From Liolophura sinensis (Eukaryota; Mollusca; Polyplacophora; Chitonida; Chitonidae): a DNA stretch of 64,000 nt. Location: assembly GCF_032854445.1 (NCBI RefSeq), contig NW_027018117.1, forward strand, positions 1 to 64,000, given 5' to 3'. The notes under the pieces are model-generated. The model did no database searches. It was not told where the DNA came from and worked only from the letters and a program-made list of their open reading frames with translations. Position numbers and translations under genes: made by a program. How positions within the stretch are numbered: the first letter of the stretch is position 1; every line of letters begins with the position of its first letter. Below, piece by piece: positions 63,647 through 64,000 of the stretch.

Positions 63647-64000
63647 GTGATGTTGTCATCAATGATCATTCAATTGTCGCTACAGCCAAAAGTATTTGTC
63701 GGAGAGCAACACGGTTTGCACCATTCAATTTCTCGTCACAAAATACGTCGGATTAGCCTCTTACCAGCAGCACTGGAACAGTTTTTCCACTTTTGCATTT
63801 TTGCCTGGTCTTTTTGTTAATTGAAATCGGCTACACTGTACTATGTACCATCGCGACTGGTCATTACTATATTCAACTTTTGACTATAAGTTATGTGCCC
63901 TTCGGCAGTCCAGAAGACGTCAAATCTTTGGGCTAAGCCCATTTAACTCACCCAGCAATTGTCTTACTTCTAAGTCCAAGACAATCTCAAAGTCTTTATC
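63647..64000. repeat. 5' part of a monomer cut by the right window edge
   Basis: It begins with the usual GTGATG start and runs to TCTTTATC inside the second half of the monomer. Variants include TATTTGTCGG, CAACACGG, CATTCAATTTC and CGGCAGTCC. The array therefore continues to the right. Confidence 0.95.

Larger units (their letters stand above)
1..64000. repeat. Satellite DNA array, ~550 bp monomer, head to tail
   Basis: The same ~550 bp sequence recurs without interruption and always in the same orientation. There are 117 recognisable starts; normal spacing is 549-551 bp and two copies are short (427 and 492 bp). The array enters and leaves the window mid-monomer. Composition is about 40% G+C, with about 17 CpG per monomer by hand count. 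No unique sequence, gene or mobile element interrupts it. Tandem satellites of this size and homogeneity are known from eukaryotic centromeric and heterochromatic DNA; which kind this is cannot be told from the sequence. I do not recognise the family. Monomer phase is arbitrary and was set at the GTGAT motif just after the usual GGCAC. Confidence 0.98.
43483..64000. repeat. Zone D: right-hand monomers with CGGCAGCCC and GCATTTTCCC subtypes
   Basis: Monomer starts after the 5-mer HOR (43483-48982): 48983, 49533, 50082, 50632, 51181, 51731, 52280, 52830, 53380, 53929, 54479, 55029, 55579, 56128, 56679, 57229, 57778, 58328, 58755, 59306, 59856, 60405, 60956, 61506, 62057, 62549, 63098, 63647. 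GCATTTTCCCTGG (one base shorter than the usual GCATTTTTGCCTGG) occurs in the copies starting at 44033, 46782, 50632, 51731, 53380, 55579, 57229, 58328, 59306, 59856, 62549 and 63098, and I did not see it left of 44 kb. CATCAGTAAGG is also confined to this zone. No gene is seen. Confidence 0.9.

Noticed and set aside
1-64000. CENP-B box (TTCGNNNNANNCGGG)
   Set aside because: I looked at the TTCG-containing segment of the monomer. TTCGATTTCTCG lacks the required A and the CGGG end, and no other segment comes close.
1-64000. CRISPR array
   Set aside because: The repeats are 550 bp, contiguous and without unique spacers. This is satellite structure, not 20-50 bp repeats with spacers.
1-64000. 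Transposable element or insertion boundaries
   Set aside because: No terminal inverted or long terminal repeats, target-site duplications, or transposase or reverse transcriptase frames are present. Every stretch aligns to the same monomer.

Overview
The whole 64 kb window is one uninterrupted tandem satellite DNA array. The unit is about 550 bp, roughly 40% G+C by a hand count of one monomer (1141-1691), and every copy has the same orientation. Taking the recurring GTGAT(G/T)TTGTCATC motif as an arbitrary start, I located 117 starts from 41 to 63647. The mean spacing is 548.3 bp, or 549.9 bp without two internally deleted copies. The array runs off both edges (partial monomers at 1-40 and 63647-64000), so its true size is unknown. 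I see no protein-coding gene, RNA gene, transposon, CRISPR array or unique sequence. The short open frames (60-134 codons) recur at the monomer period, lie on both strands, and are broken by single-base changes, so I treat them as frame accidents.

Such an array means a eukaryotic chromosome: centromeric, pericentromeric, subtelomeric or another heterochromatic block. I do not recognise the family and cannot name the organism. CpG is only mildly depleted (about 17 per monomer, roughly three quarters of expectation by hand count), yet many copy-to-copy differences are CpG transitions.

The array is a mosaic of local higher-order repeats (HORs), recognised by linked diagnostic variants. Zone A (41-15435) holds older-looking subtypes and a trimeric duplication at about 3.9-7.2 kb. 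Zone B (15436-23133) is two complete tandem copies of a 7-monomer HOR, 3849 bp each. Zone C (23134-43482) has a 4-monomer HOR, shorter 2-3 monomer duplications and a 12-monomer displaced duplication. Zone D (43483-64000) has a 5-monomer HOR, a 4-monomer HOR, a second 12-monomer displaced duplication and two broken monomers (122 bp and about 57 bp deletions).

The points most worth following up are the 7-mer HOR; a cluster of dyad symmetries kept in nearly every monomer; a deletion with apparently templated filler at 62074-62094; and segments near 13-16, 23.6-32 and 35.3-38 kb where copies differ mainly by single-base indels, which looks like consensus error rather than evolution.
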